Part shown: piece by piece, positions 1 to 12,700 of the stretch
How the letters are laid out: each line of letters begins with the position of its first letter
How positions within the stretch are numbered: the stretch's first letter is position 1
Notes under the pieces: model-generated
What the model saw: the letters and a program-made list of their open reading frames with translations, nothing else
Told to the model about the DNA's origin: nothing
Databases searched by the model: none
Source: Brachyhypopomus gauderio
Lineage: Eukaryota > Chordata > Actinopteri > Gymnotiformes > Hypopomidae
Length of the DNA: 64,000 nucleotides
NCBI RefSeq assembly: GCF_052324685.1
Contig: NW_027506877.1
Coordinates: forward strand, 2,011,749 to 2,075,748
Reading direction: 5' to 3'
Translations under genes and position numbers: made by a program

Positions 1-1
1 T

Positions 2-1497
2 ACACGTCGCGGATCAGCCCTAAATTCTCTCCAGATTGTTATACATCGCTCTTCGTTTTTTGCTTGTGGAAGTTTTTTTTATAGTGTAGAAGATGCGGGA
101 TCTGTCAGCAAAGCTACTGTATGTCGGTCTGTCCAAAAACTATGTCTGGCATTAAATTGACTAGTGCCCATTTTTGTGGTGTTTCCTGGGCATAAGCCAG
201 TTATGGACATCAAAGAGGAATTCCACAGCATCGTTTGTCTTTAATTCACACGGACAATAAAGAAATTAAGCAAAGGAGAAGCAGTATATAACAAACTTAA
301 TCCCATTTACATTTTAAGGATTTCCTAGAGTGGTTGGCTGCATTGATGGAACCTACATATGCTACCTATTCCAGCACCATTAGAACATGAAGGCGATTAC
401 ATAAACAGAAAATCCATCCATAGCATTAATGTACAGGTACTAACCTTTATAATACTTAATGAATAATGTACTTATCTTTAATGGTAACAAAACTAACATA
501 GCTACTGCCACCAGCCACTTTCCCTCAAACTGGACATATATAGACTTACCTCCCCCTGACTATCTCAGATTTGCCACCAGTCCAGAGACCAGTCCACCAG
601 CCCTTTGGCACCATGCACTTTATCCCTGTCCCATTTACCTACCTCACACACACTGTACATACTGTACTTATATATTTATATTTCATACCTTATACTGTTA
701 TCTATTTTACATTTTTTTACCTTGCTTATTTAATGTCTATTGCCTGGCTTGCACCATGACCGTCTTGCACTATGTTGTCCTGCACTATGTTGTATGTAAT
801 TGCTGCTGTGATATTTTGTAGTATGTAATTGCACTGAGGCCTAGCCTAAAAGTGTTTCATTGTGCTGTACAACCCTGTTTCAGCATAATGATAATAAAGT
901 TGAATTGAATTGAACTGACCGTTCTCCCCATCAAGATCATATGTGATGCTTCCCACCTCATCACAAATGTTGAAGCCAGATGGCCAGGATCCGTGTATGA
1001 TTCCACACTGTACAACAAATCTGAATAGAGTAGGCCTGAGGTAGTGCAGTGTAATAGTTAAATCAGTGTAATGCAGTGTAATAGTTAAATCATTGAAACC
1101 CTAGTGTGATATAGGACACTATGACGGCCTCCTTCATGGAGACAGAGGGTATCCCTGCCTGTCCTATAGGCCTACCTTATGACTCCCTATTCAGATCCTG
1201 CACCTGGACCACAGTCCCGCTACAATCAGGCCCACAGCAAAACCAGGGCAAGAATTTAAATGACCCTAGGAATCCTCGAGGCCAGGTTACAGTGCCTGAA
1301 GGGGCTCAGAGTAACCCCTGATAGGGTGTGCCACATAATAATGGCATATGTGGTATTACACAACATTGCAACCATCCAGGAAGAGCGACAGCCTACCATC
1401 TTTGACATGCCCACAGAGGAACCTTACATGCATGTGGGTGACAACAGAGATGGTGGAGTTGTCAGAGACTCCATCTGCAATCACTGCTTTCCACATT
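2..1497 (+). pseudogene. Harbinger (HARBI1-like) transposase remnant
   Basis: Three blocks read like a HARBI1-type DDE transposase. Block one, about 2-240, gives FFACGSFFYSVEDAGSVSKA followed by TVCRSV, then FPGHKPVMDIKEEFH with a stop between. This matches the N-terminal helix-turn-helix region of the family. Block two, about 370-435, gives EGDYINRKSIHSINVQ, the conserved stretch after the first catalytic aspartate, and ends at a CAG/GT intron donor. Block three, about 930-1490, gives ICDASHLITNVEARWPGSVYDS and later VCHIIMAYVVLHNIA, the end of the DDE domain. In-frame stops and frame changes make it a pseudogene. The intron between blocks two and three holds a LINE tail. Confidence 0.85.
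470..918 (+). mobile_element. 3' tail of a non-LTR retrotransposon (LINE, L2/CR1-like) inside the Harbinger
   Basis: The segment ends in AATAAAGTTGAATTGAATTG, the short tandem 3' end seen on many teleost LINE tails. Just before it is the usual text of such tails: alternating 'tgcactatgttg' phrases and 'tttcattgtgctgtac'. It separates the transposase block ending at about 435 from the block resuming at about 930, so it landed in the transposase intron after the Harbinger was in place. No reverse transcriptase coding is present, so it is a 5'-truncated copy. The left boundary is approximate and I found no clear target duplication. Confidence 0.6.
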
Positions 1498-1843
1498 AAA
1501 TCATGCACCACCACCCACCCTGTAACCTTTTTAATATACATTACAGTCAAATTCGCTGTTATGTTTCATTATTTCATTTTTCTTGTAAATAAATATATTT
1601 TAGAATATATTTTAAGAATAAGATATAGTTATATACAGCCATACCACTTTGTACTATATTCTTATACTTCATTTTTATCTGATGCCATGTGTGTTTCACA
1701 CCACTCAGATTAGACCTGGAATCAGTAAGTGTTCAATTAAAAAATATTTAAAAACTCAATACAGTATTATAAAGGTGGAGAAAATAATAATATAATCGCA
1801 CCCTTCTGCTAAATATAAAAATATAATTTTCACTCACGCATTA

Positions 1844-2012
1844 ACTCTGTTGGCAATTCTTTGACATGCTGACTGCCTTTCTCTAGCAGCTACCGCAGTA
1901 TTACATTTACGTTTAATAATATGTAAATATTCTGCATACGCAGTCTTTAATACTCCTAAGCTACAGTGGTGTGAAATACGATGCTCGGCTGATTTTCGCG
2001 TTTAAGTCCATG
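1844..2012 (-). pseudogene. Harbinger Myb/SANT-like accessory gene, first exon remnant
   Basis: Reading the - strand from 2012, an ATG opens MDLNAKISRASYFTPL and then meets a stop. After a small frame change the frame continues LKTAYAEYLHIIKRKCNT, then ARERQSACQRIANRVNA, and ends at a GTGAGTG donor. This is the Myb/SANT-like DNA-binding domain that Harbinger elements encode as a second protein, which helps bring the transposase to the element's ends. It runs opposite to the transposase and close to the right terminal repeat. The frame change means it is no longer functional. Confidence 0.7.
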
Positions 2013-2202
2013 ATAAATCCTATTTATCTGCGTTCCATTAAGAATGCCTTTTATAGTTACGCGTGAACGCGCTTCTGTCTGGGTCAACCTACTCAGAGTT
2101 GAGCGACCCCGATTACTTTAACTCCGATCAGCCGTTTTGGAACCGAAAACTCTGAGTATGTCAGATCGGGGTAAGACAACTCAGAGTTCAGGGTTAAGTT
2201 TA

Positions 2203-2236
2203 GAGTTTGTTAACCCCGCTTTCTGGAATACCCCCC
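2203..2236 (-). repeat. Right terminal inverted repeat of the Harbinger
   Basis: The block reads inward as GGGGGTATTCCAGAAAGCGG followed by GTTAACAAACTC. Inside it are further subterminal copies of ACTCAGAGTT (about 2091 and 2180) and of GATCGGGG in both orientations, as expected for transposase and Myb-like protein binding sites. The partner repeat lies left of the window. Confidence 0.7.
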
Positions 2237-2239
2237 TGG

Positions 2240-5200
2240 TCTGTGTTGAAGGACACAGCAATTTAGGCCAATTTAATGTACAAAAGGAACCTGTGAAGTA
2301 TTTACCCAATTTACATTTTGGGAGTACACAGCAGTCGCTACGTGGTCTAGATACCCAGTCCTGTGCTGAGTCATGATCAAGGACAAAGCATTTCATTTGC
2401 ATTTGAATGAAACCTGTAGCCAGTTTGGAATGGGTACTCTGAGAGATTTCAAGTCAAGAATATTTCCTCCTATTTCAAGTCCGTGTTTCTCCTGGGTGAA
2501 AAATGGCCCACACCCAAAATTGGTAAATATTATTGTTGCAATGGTCCTAACAACAAATAATTCGTCAGAAAATTTGCTAGAACCTTAATACAAGCATTCA
2601 TGAGACCTCTGTGTGGAGAGGAAGGAGAACTGGTAACAGAGGAAATTCACTTCTGTATACAGACATAAAAATCACAAAAGCATTTTAATATTTCATATGA
2701 AATTTAAACTACTAATCATGAACGTGTTCAAAGCTATCCAATATGTTCGGGGCATTTTAATTAAGGGAGTAGCTATTATTTGTTTTTAGCTATTATTTCA
2801 GCCACACCTGATCTAGTCCATCATAATCTACAGCAGAGTGGATATACAGGCAGCGCTGTCCAGAGGGAGACAAATGAAAATTTGCTCCAAAAAAATTGAA
2901 ATATGACACAGTCCCTGTCCAAAAGAGTTGATCTTATAAAAGCAGATTTTCTAAACTTTACAAAGTCCTATAGGTACAACAAATCCTTATTCCACCATCA
3001 GCTATTAAGAGAACAGGTCAAGCCTTTGTGATGTTCATGTTGCCAGAAAGTTATCAGAAAGAAAAGATGTGTAAGACCTAAAGCTTCTCCAAGCAGAGAT
3101 GACAACCTGCTGAAATGTAGTTCTCAAAACTCCTTCAAAAACTGTAAGCAGAATTCAAGACCTCAGAAAAGACTTTTTCCAAGAACAATAACCAGAAGGT
3201 TATGTTCTGCAGGTTTTGTGTTTAGAAGATGTGTTTAAAAGCCCAAATAAATATCTGGGAAATAATAAAGGTCTACTTTTGAACACTATATAAAACTGTC
3301 TGCTTGCATGCTCAATTACTGTTGAAGGAACCACACACTTGTATCAGAATGGAAAATGTCAATTTTAACCCTCTTTTAGAAAGCAAAAGAGAAGAGAGTG
3401 ACAAGTAATATTACGAGTGACAAATTCATAAACGACACTGTAACAATATGGTGAGATTCCGTTTAAGAAGAAAAATAAATCACACTTCCCATGATGCGCC
3501 GATTCTGAATATGCAGTGCGTCTTGTTAACGTTTGCTAAATTCACTTGTGAAGTCGTTTATTGATAAGCTACATTAAGGAGACAACTGTAGCATTAATCT
3601 GCTTTTCATATAGGAAAACAGATTCGACATGCCTGACAATAAGAATCAACTAGCCGACTGAGACGCGTTTCTCAAGCTGTGAAGGCGTTTCGCATTAAAA
3701 AAACACACCTAAATGAGACTGCAGCGATGAGAGAGAGAGAGAGAGAGACATTGCTGTAATGCTTTGGCAACACTGTACCCTATACAGTCATGCTAATAAA
3801 GCTATATTGAATTGAGAGAGAGAGAGAGAGAGACTGAGACTGACCGAGGAGCAGACAGATAAGGGAGTGAATTGAATGTCAAAGTGTTCTGACCGAGGGT
3901 CACAGACAGTAAACCACAAATTCCCTTACAGTAACTATGATGTCTCAAACTGCATTATCTTAGCGCTATCGCAAAACCAACAAAATCATATTTTGTTGAT
4001 TGCCAAGCTCCATATTATTCCAGTATAAGTGCCAGCCTCATGGAAAAAGCTTCTCAACGTGCTAAAGTTAAACGGATATCCGTATTTCTCTGATAATATA
4101 TTCTCATGACTCTCCTCAAAACAGCGGACTACACGGCTAACTAGTTTTAGTCTTTGAGTCTCACAAAGTTTTAATCACACGCTACAGGAGCCATCATCTA
4201 CACACAAAGTGGCTACAGAGTACCAAAATAGTTATACATGCTATACTTTGGTTTAACAAATTATATAACATGTATAATAAAGATTAAAAGGCCGAAATGG
4301 AGCACAGCTTCTCAGATAGAAAACGACCAGGTTATTTTAACTGAGTGGCATTTTACTAACAGACCGCCATATTAGATGAAAATACAAAATAGTTTTTAAC
4401 AGCCATCGGCCTGTGGCCTAACTAAAGCACTAAAATGTTACATTAATCACGCACATATCGGTCGACGTTACAGGTACAAACAATTTCCATACTGCGAATT
4501 CAACAAGGCTTTTAAACAGTCAAATCACAACAAAATATATTGCTTTATCACGACAGAAATAAAATAATTCTAAACAATTTGTTCAAAATGGCGAATTTAG
4601 GCCTATACCGAAATAACTTTATGTGTGGCACCATGTGAAGGTATTACTGTGAATACACCGTTTGTCAGAATAAAAAATTAAGCATTATAGAAGTTACGCA
4701 TTTGCACCCACGTTTTTGATAATATTCGACAATTTTACATAAACATTTTAGTCTCTGTTATTTTGCAGTAAGCGCTTACCTCGCTGTCTTCGTCCGTCCC
4801 TGCGCTGTTTTAAGCGTAGACCATTCGGTAATGCTGCAAAGTAAATCTGCGGCACTTCACAGGATTTACAGTTCGGTTTTGTATTTGGCAACTTTAGTTT
4901 TCACTTAGGTAAAGTTTTCAAAACAAATATCGATCCTTTTGGTACCACGGTCCAGGACAAACTGCAGGCCCTTACTCCTGTCACGTCAAAGATATACGGA
5001 GTCTCTCTAAGCACATCACTTCTCAAGACTTTTCCCTCAGATTTGGAAGCATTTCAGCCCCCAAATGAAAAATGTAATGCAGAAAATGGCAGTGTAATCC
5101 TACATTTGCATTTAAATGGTCCAGGCATAGCTACATGATAGTTAAAAATTTTTAATTCACATTCAATAATTTTTTCATTTAGATTTGCAATTTGGCATTT

Positions 5201-6590
5201 GATATTTTGACAGGCCGAGCGCAGTAAGTGTGATATTATTGAGCTGCAGAGGCGCTGTTTCCCCTTTAACGTATTGGATCTTATTAGCATGGACAGGATG
5301 AAAAGTGCATTTCAAACGCGGTCATTGAGTGCAAACGTAGCAAATGCATATTAAATGAATAACACTTAATTATAATTTTGACGCGGATGTCGCATTATCA
5401 CATAAAACATGTTAATTACAATTGGGAAACATAATTTAGTTGAAATTAGGCTACTCAGAAAACAACCGAGTATCTGTAAATTAAATATAAAAAGAAGCCT
5501 ACTACATTGCAAATGTAAATGAAAGTGAATTTGTAATTTTGAGCCAAAACGTGCATGTATGAATGGAATATTTACATGCAAACTTTGCCATTTTGCATAT
5601 TACATTACATTATTGCATATCAACCCTGTACAAAACCTTATTAGACATCAACCCATATTGGCGTAGGCCGTATCCAGCCCCACTACCCTAGCCCCACTGA
5701 CACTGGTAATACTGTTTTATTTACCCACAATGCTGTCCCCACACACCCAATCACTCTGCAACATGTAAAATCCATATTAGCATCCCCTGTCACTAAGGCT
5801 ATACTGCATCTCATTTGCATCATTAATGCACATTCCGTGTTGCCAGTTACATGTGGATTATATCTACCATGCTACCAAGCATTTCCTTATACAGCAGATC
5901 CATACTGGCCACCACAGTGACTGGGCAAGTTCAAACCACAAATCCAGTGTTTGACCACATGTTTGCAGTATTGATGCTGACATGGTATTGATCTAGTACC
6001 AAGTTTGAATATATGACGAAAAGCAAACATTAAATATGTGTCAGTGTTTCTGGTGTGTGGGAAGTTGCCAACCAAATGTTTCGCAAACAGAAGTTCTGTG
6101 GTCATAAACTGAGCACTGATGACGATAGCTAACACAAACGGTGCATGGCAACAGTTGGGTTATAGTCCTTATCTGCACAACAAGTAAATATTCATATTCA
6201 AGTGGGTGGTGAGTATGTACCACTTAGCATTAGGTTTACTGTATCCTTTTTATCACACCCTACCTACACACACACACACACACACACGCAAATGCAGCTA
6301 TACCTGTACTCGTGTTATCTAACCATAAACGGCCAAGGATCAAAGGACATTGGGAAGTTTCGGAGAGATCCCCGCAGTGTGTTTTTAAGAACAGCACAAC
6401 TGGTCTTTAGTACTGAGCTCTAATTCACTTTACTGTATGTAGCTGTGCGTTTGGTGTAAGGACGTTTCGTTGGTTTTTGTTTCTTCATCCAGACTTTGTA
6501 TGTGATCTGTCGGGATCTGTTCATAGGATCACATACAAGAAACTAATCAATCAAGATTGGCGTGAGACAAACGAGGCCTGCATTGTAAAA
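2240..6590. other. Intergenic stretch without a recognisable gene
   Basis: No coding exon with family similarity or a convincing chain of splice sites was seen on either strand. It is AT-rich with scattered stops. It holds (GA)n tracts and a LINE-tail scrap near 3.7-3.8 kb and a short (CA)n at about 6266-6288. The last few hundred bases before 6592 should carry the tm4sf5 promoter and 5' untranslated region, but no clear TATA box or CpG island stands out. Confidence 0.6.
3728..3835 (+). mobile_element. LINE 3'-end scrap flanked by (GA)n microsatellites
   Basis: About 70 bases reading 'aatgctttggcaacact', then 'cagtcatgctaataaagc' and 'ttgaattga', match the end text of a teleost LINE tail. 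It lies between two (GA)n runs at 3728-3748 and 3814-3832. No coding part is present. Confidence 0.45.
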
Positions 6591-6591
6591 G

Positions 6592-8257
6592 ATGTGCTGT
6601 ACGGGGAAGTGTGCCCGTCTGGTGGGCTTGATCCTGCTGCCCTCTGCATTTGCGTGTATGATAGCCAATCTGCTACTCTTCTTCCCCAATGGGAATCATC
6701 TGGAGAACGACCAGATCTCTTTACAGGTCTGGCTTATGGGAGGACTCCTTGGCGGAGGACTATTTGTAAGTAATGGTGCACTGTAAAGATCTTTGTCTTT
6801 TTCCTCTTTCTTTGTCAGAAACAAAATCAAATTTACCTCAGCTAAACTAGACTGGCATGCTTCTGCAATTTTATACTCTCTTTAATATTCCTTCTATACT
6901 CTCATAAACAGTTCAGTAGTATATTTTTGTTTTAAGTTTTATTTTTTTAATAGGCAGAATATGTGTAATTGTTTTATCATAAAGTATCTGTGTTTTTTTT
7001 TTTTTTTTTTTTTTAAGATTATGCCAGTTTACAGATCCCCTGAGTCATTCACAATAATATTTTATGGATCTGGACAATCTCATGCAGAAAAAACAATATA
7101 AAATGTGATGGGGTTATTTTCAGAATTAATTATACAAAAATATTATGCTATAGAAGTGGCAAGAACATGAACAAAAAATACGATGTCATATTAAGTCATA
7201 CATATCTGTAACATAATCAAGACAAATGCTAGAATTATATTAGTATAGCCATTTAAGTGACTGGCCTGACAGCTCAGTTTTAAGTTCAATGTTCTAATAT
7301 AGAATTCAACCTAAAAATGCAGTGTTATTAACATACCTTTGACATTTTAAAATCAGTTCTTATCCAACTGAGGTGAAATACATTTCTAATGAAGAATGTC
7401 GTTCCACTTTGGGATGCTGCTGGCAGTAATTCACTAAATTAAAAGTGTGATTTTGCTTGTAAATAAGACAGAGGTTTAAATGACAAGAAAGAGATGAGGA
7501 AGGATTTTTTTTATTTTGACTCTCAATAGTGGGTGAAATATTTAATATTTTGAAAATGCCATTCAGTAATACTGGCAGAGGAAACAAATGCATCTTCTCA
7601 TTGATGCACTTTGGAATGGAAACTGGCCTTGCACTTTGGAATGATAAATGCTCTAAAAGTAAAATTACACAAATACACAATGAGATTAGATAAGAGAGTA
7701 TAAAGTAGTGATCTGTTATTGTATAAAGACATGTCTATAATGTAATGTGTTTACTAGCACTATCAACAAGGTATTGTAAATGATGTTGTAAAAGTTATTT
7801 AATGTTTGTGTTCAATGATAGGTGTCTTTGTTTCCATCAGATGCTGTGTCCAAGCTGTTCAGCTATCAGGGCTGGGGGCAAGGGTTGCTGTGGAACAGGT
7901 TGCTGTGGGAACCGTTGCCGTGTGAGTGAACCCACACAAGTGAGATAGGGAAGAAAAAACTAAAATATGCTGAACTCAAAGTAGTTATTGAAAAAATGGG
8001 TCAGCACAAAAAAAACTGTAGCCATGAAAGAGGAAACAAAGTATGATAACTGAGGTCAATTAACCCTGTAAATGAATAACATGAAGTAAACTTGCATCTT
8101 ATTTAATCTACAGGCTAGAAATCTAACTTCTACTTGTGGCTTTCCTTTGCCAAATTACAAGAATTTGAGGAAAGGTTAAGGTTAGGTTTATGTGTAAGTG
8201 TAGCAGTAATGAACTATGAATGTATTTTTCAGTGCAACCTCAGGAGCTGTCACAGTA

Positions 8258-8332
<75 letters not shown>

Positions 8333-8832
8333 GCTTAGCTCTGTGTTTTCTTCTGCATTTGGTCTGATTGGGGCCATATACAGTACCAGTGTAGCATCTG
8401 CTGCACTGGCTATAGGACCAAAATGTCAAATGGCAGACAAGGAATGGAGGCAACCCTTTGAGGACATGCCCCAAGGGTAATGCACACCTAAACTACATGT
8501 TTGAGTGTTCCATTGCTGCAGATATCCTAAAAGTAGGTGAATGAGTACAAGTTTATTGACTGGTAAGCTTATGAAATAAGTGCACATTCTTTTGTGGCCT
8601 CTAGGTGGTTCTGTGGATACATCAATGTAACCGTAATTGTACATGCAAGTGTACACTGTATTAGTGTTTATTTACATTTACATTTCCGGCATTTAGCAGA
8701 TGCTCTTATCCAGAGCGACTTACAAAAGTGCTTTGCATCTGATCACAGATTTATAGACTATGTAACTAAAAGTTATCCTCATTATCACTTTAAAGGGCTT
8801 TATTTTTAAAGCAAAGCAAGGTATTAATGAGC

Positions 8833-8891
<59 letters not shown>

Positions 8892-8916
8892 CCTGCTACC
8901 CTCTCTTTCCTTGTGC

Positions 8917-8993
<77 letters not shown>

Positions 8994-9716
8994 CGTGTGC
9001 CTTGCTCCGTTTACAGGAACAGCAGCTACTTGGTGAATAAATCTCTGTGGTCACTCTGTGAGTTCCCGCAGAACGTGGTCCTGTGGCACATTGTGCTCTT
9101 CTCCATCATCCTGGGCCTGGGCATGCTGCAGGTGGTGCTCCTCGCCATCCAGGTCATTAATGGCTGCCTGGGCTGCTTCTGCGGAGACTGCAGAAAAAGC
9201 AAAGACGTAAGAATCACACCTTCGTCATCTTTACAATGATCTATACTGGCTCGGCGGGGATTTGTGGAATGTATGGATTGGTGGGAATCTGTGGCTCATT
9301 AATTGATCACTGATAGACTGAAGGGGGAATGTGACATATGAGGAAGAAACATGATGCCATCAAGCTATTAAACTCTGGAGTTATGGCTATACAGCAAGAG
9401 ACGGAGCAGGTTCTTCAGAAGCTGTGCTAATGCACTTCAGCATTTCAGGTGCACTCTGTGCCTCTCTGGGCTCTGTGCTCTCAGAGCATGTGAACACACT
9501 GCGACAGGCAGATTGGCATTAGATACGCTACACACTAGATGTATTATTGGGTTTTCAGACGTCATTAGAAAATGTCTGATTTGGACAAGAATGAGATATT
9601 ACTTTTTGCAAGTCAACTTATAGGTCCAAGTTCATTTTCCAGATACACTGTGAACACTAATGTCACAATTACTCACGAGTGTTTCCATTGTTTTTCAGGA
9701 TGATGGCGGATTATGA
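6592..9716 (+). CDS. tm4sf5: tm4sf5: transmembrane 4 L6 family member 5
   Basis: Five coding exons join in phase: 6592-6765, 7841-7921, 8331-8476, 9017-9206 and 9699-9716, giving 202 residues. The protein is a four-pass plasma-membrane protein of the L6 (TM4SF1/4/5/18) family, which organises integrin and growth-factor receptor complexes. It starts MCCTGKCAR and has a first membrane segment at about 10-31 and a second at about 47-68. The cysteine-rich loop [18 protein letters not shown] then leads into the third segment at about 87-110. The large outer loop has two N-glycosylation sequons (NSS at 135, NKS at 141), and the fourth segment is at about 155-178. The phrases [10 protein letters not shown]-like, [12 protein letters not shown] and [10 protein letters not shown] point to TM4SF5 rather than TM4SF1 or TM4SF4. 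The last exon codes only five residues and the stop. Exon 3's acceptor lies directly on a (TG)n tract. Human TM4SF5 is about 197 residues. Confidence 0.93.
8260..8329. repeat. (TG)n microsatellite forming the 3' splice site of tm4sf5 exon 3
   Basis: About 35 TG units end in TAG at the exon boundary, so the polypyrimidine tract is replaced by a UG repeat in the RNA. Confidence 0.9.
8671..8732. repeat. Short teleost interspersed repeat fragment
   Basis: The phrase 'catttagcagatgctctt' followed by 'atccagagcgacttacaa' is a very common interspersed motif of teleost genomes. I do not know its family with certainty. A decayed second copy is visible near 51207-51252. Confidence 0.5.
8834..9000. repeat. 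(CT)n followed by (TG)n in tm4sf5 intron 3
   Basis: A (CT)n-rich block at 8834-8896 is followed by (TG)n at about 8917-8984 and a short GC-alternating tail. The acceptor of exon 4 (9016) lies about 30 bases further on and keeps a small pyrimidine tract. Confidence 0.9.
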
Positions 9717-12700
9717 CCAACAGATATTATTAGTGAGCTAGATATAATTAAACATTCCAAATCCAGACATCTTTTAAAAATTTTCCATTTGTGTTCATTC
9801 ACTGTATGGACAGCAGCAATTTGCTCATCTTCTTATTGTTTTGATCAATGTACTAAATTTATTCTGGTGAATTAAGTTACAAAACACATGCTTTATAGTA
9901 GTAACTAGCCTTTAATTTGTCAAGTGATGCATTTTTTATGAATGTATCCTGAAAGTAATCTTAGTATTATAGAAATAGACAAATCATGTGTTTTATAAGT
10001 ATATGTTCATATACACATTTCTATACATTAAGCAGTTCAATATTATATGACTGATCTATAGTCAAAGCCAATTTTGTGTACTGTGCTATTTATTTATCCC
10101 ATTGTCATCAATTATTAAACCAGTTACATCAGAAATGCTCATGGATTATTTGTTAATGGTAAGTAAAACCTACAGGGATGTCATGTGTGTTTTATTACAA
10201 TGTTGTTCTCAAGTGTTCACATAATAAATTACATTCTCATTCCAGTGTGTTCTTCTTCAGTCTTTATTATGGTTTCTGCAGACCAAGACCACAGCATCAT
10301 TTTAGCCCTGGAAGAATTTCTAATAACAGACATTAACACTGAACTTCGGTGGACACCTCAAGCATGCTGTTTACTGGAATGACTTTGTAGTGCCCTCAGT
10401 GTCTCAACTATTTGCCAGTGTGAGCTGAATCCTGTTTGAAAGCAGGGTCAGGCACCCTCGTGGTAGAAGTGACATCCACAGCTGTACAAACATCTTGGCT
10501 TGGCCTTTAATAAAGGGGTTTCATCAGGTATTAGGTTAACATCTGAGTAAATGATGCTGCGTCAGCAAAAATGGCAGACTACGCAGGACTCCGTGCAGAG
10601 CCTTTGATCATAGGGTATCTCAGGGCTGGGTCTGAATCGGTCAATAACTTAGGTCACCACACTGGAGAAACCCTCATTTTTGTTCTGCTCTCACACTTTC
10701 GGGTCCAGGACATGATTCTACATGTCCTGGACCCGAGACATACATTTTATTAAATACATGGGATTTTTGTTTCCTAACTTTGCCCAGTGTTGAATAGCCT
10801 GCTGGAATAGCCCTGCTAACTGATAAAGGCAAACATACCTTGCATTTTTTGACTATATGTGGAAAAGACTGCTGCGGTGCTTGTGCCATCATGGACCGAA
10901 TGAATTGTGGGCTTGTTCCAAATCAGGTGTAGATCCCTTGTTTAACCAAGGGGCCTTACTGAGTCTCTAAGTATTAGATTAGTGTGGCCCATGTGTCAGA
11001 AAAAAGGTACAACAGTTTGGTAGCTCTCGTTTGGCGACTGAGTACTGAAAGATAAGGTGAAAGTTCTGAAAAGTTGCAAGCATTTCCCCTGAAATTCCCA
11101 TAAGCTGTGAAAGCAAATGCCATGCGCAGAAAGAACACGGAGAGACACTGGAGGGAGAGACTGACTACCAGAGAGTAAACATTCACCGCTGCTTGTCATG
11201 CAGATCACATGTGTTCACCCACCAACAGGATGAGGGGAACGTGAAGGGGAAAAGACAGAACAGACAAAAGATGGGGGGGGGGGGGGTGGAGAAAACATTT
11301 TGCGGGTTAGGTGAAACCCACCAGAACCAGTGACAGTTGGTATGCGCTCAAATGGACTAATTCAGTTTGACCACTCTGCCAATTTCACATGTGCACGCAC
11401 ACACGCACGGACGCACGCACACACACACGCACGCACACACACACTTTGTGCAAAACATACACAAACCACCACAATGGAGTAAGGAACAGAAAAGAAAAGA
11501 ACATTACTGGAGCAGACCAGTTAGACGACATGGTTCAATGTGATGGAACTCATTGGTCCCTGCTGTTTGCAAACCACATCATTCTCAATATGTAAAAGTG
11601 CTGCTCTTGTCATAAACAAAAAAACAACAAAAAAAAATAGAGTTTTCAAACACACCCGAAGCATATTTCTAACGGCTTGTAACGCATTTGGACTGTCACG
11701 TCACGTGCTGTCACAATTGGAATGAATCCATGTGGAAGTGCACAAACAAAACTTTCTCCATGGTAAACAAGTCTCTCGGGGGGGTGTGTCTGCCTCAAAA
11801 CAGACATCACATCACTGGTGGTAGCGGAGCTTTGGCAAGATAGGCATTTAACACAGACATACTTGGAGCACAAATCATACTGACCCTGCAACCCTGAGAC
11901 AACAGACCAAAAAAAAAGTCTTAACTCTTAGAGATCTTAACTGATCTCTTAGAGAAGTGAGGCAGTGTGAAAGGGGTGCATGAAAAGGGGGAAAACAGGG
12001 ACAAAGGAGGAAGAAATGGGAGGGGAGGATGTAAGGAGGGAGAAAAACTGGCCTGAGGCAACTTGAGCTAGACTGCGCCAGTAATAGCTTCGCATGTGTA
12101 TGAATATGGCCACGCTGCTCTGGCTGACAAGAGGGAGTAAACATGTGTTGCATCAGTAAACGGTAATGCAGGAGTGTACATGCCTTATTTTAGCCTTCAC
12201 ATACCAGTGCCAGGTCGCTGTTCTCCTCCTGAAACGGAACCTTTCGTGAATTTCGTGATTTCTTTACCGCCCAATCTTTTGCAGGTGGCAAACGTGGAAA
12301 ACGGTTGTTTGATTATGTAAAGGACTGTTTTGAAAGATTGATGGTTAACAAAAAACTTAATGTATGAATTATTTGTTTTAATTAATTTATTACACATGAT
12401 GGTCTTAGATTAACTCACAAGAGCAGCACAAGACCACCATATTTATTGCTATGCACCAATAATGTGTAACCTTAACAGAAGACAGGCTTACGTTACCTTT
12501 CTGTTATCTTGTATATTCCGTATGAAATGATAGGAAGTGTGTTAGTTTGAAACTCACTGAAATGTCACAAACCAAGACAAACTCTGTTTATCTCTTTTTT
12601 TACACTGATCTGAGATCAGTTATTTCTCTTCACTAAAGGGCAGCTGCTAAGCTCTGTTGCTCTGTACCAAAGGCCCACGGTGCTTGGTTAATCATCCCCC

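Larger units (their letters stand above)
1..2236 (+). mobile_element. PIF/Harbinger DNA transposon, decayed, left end outside the window
   Basis: Several parts point to one element of the vertebrate Harbinger type. Transposase remnants lie on the + strand at about 2-1497, a Myb/SANT-like remnant lies on the - strand at about 1844-2012, and a terminal inverted repeat closes the right side at 2203-2236. Read inward, the right end begins GGGGGTATTCCAGAAAG, which is the style of fish Harbinger ends. It is followed by CTGGTCT, which resembles the C(W)GGTCT target preference reported for zebrafish Harbinger elements. The left end is not in the window, so the target duplication cannot be confirmed. 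Stops and frame changes interrupt both genes, so the element is not autonomous. A LINE tail sits inside it. Confidence 0.85.

Noticed and set aside
8134-8367. Cysteine/valine and histidine/threonine repeat peptides over (TG)n and (CA)n tracts here and elsewhere
   Set aside because: They are translations of microsatellites, not proteins.
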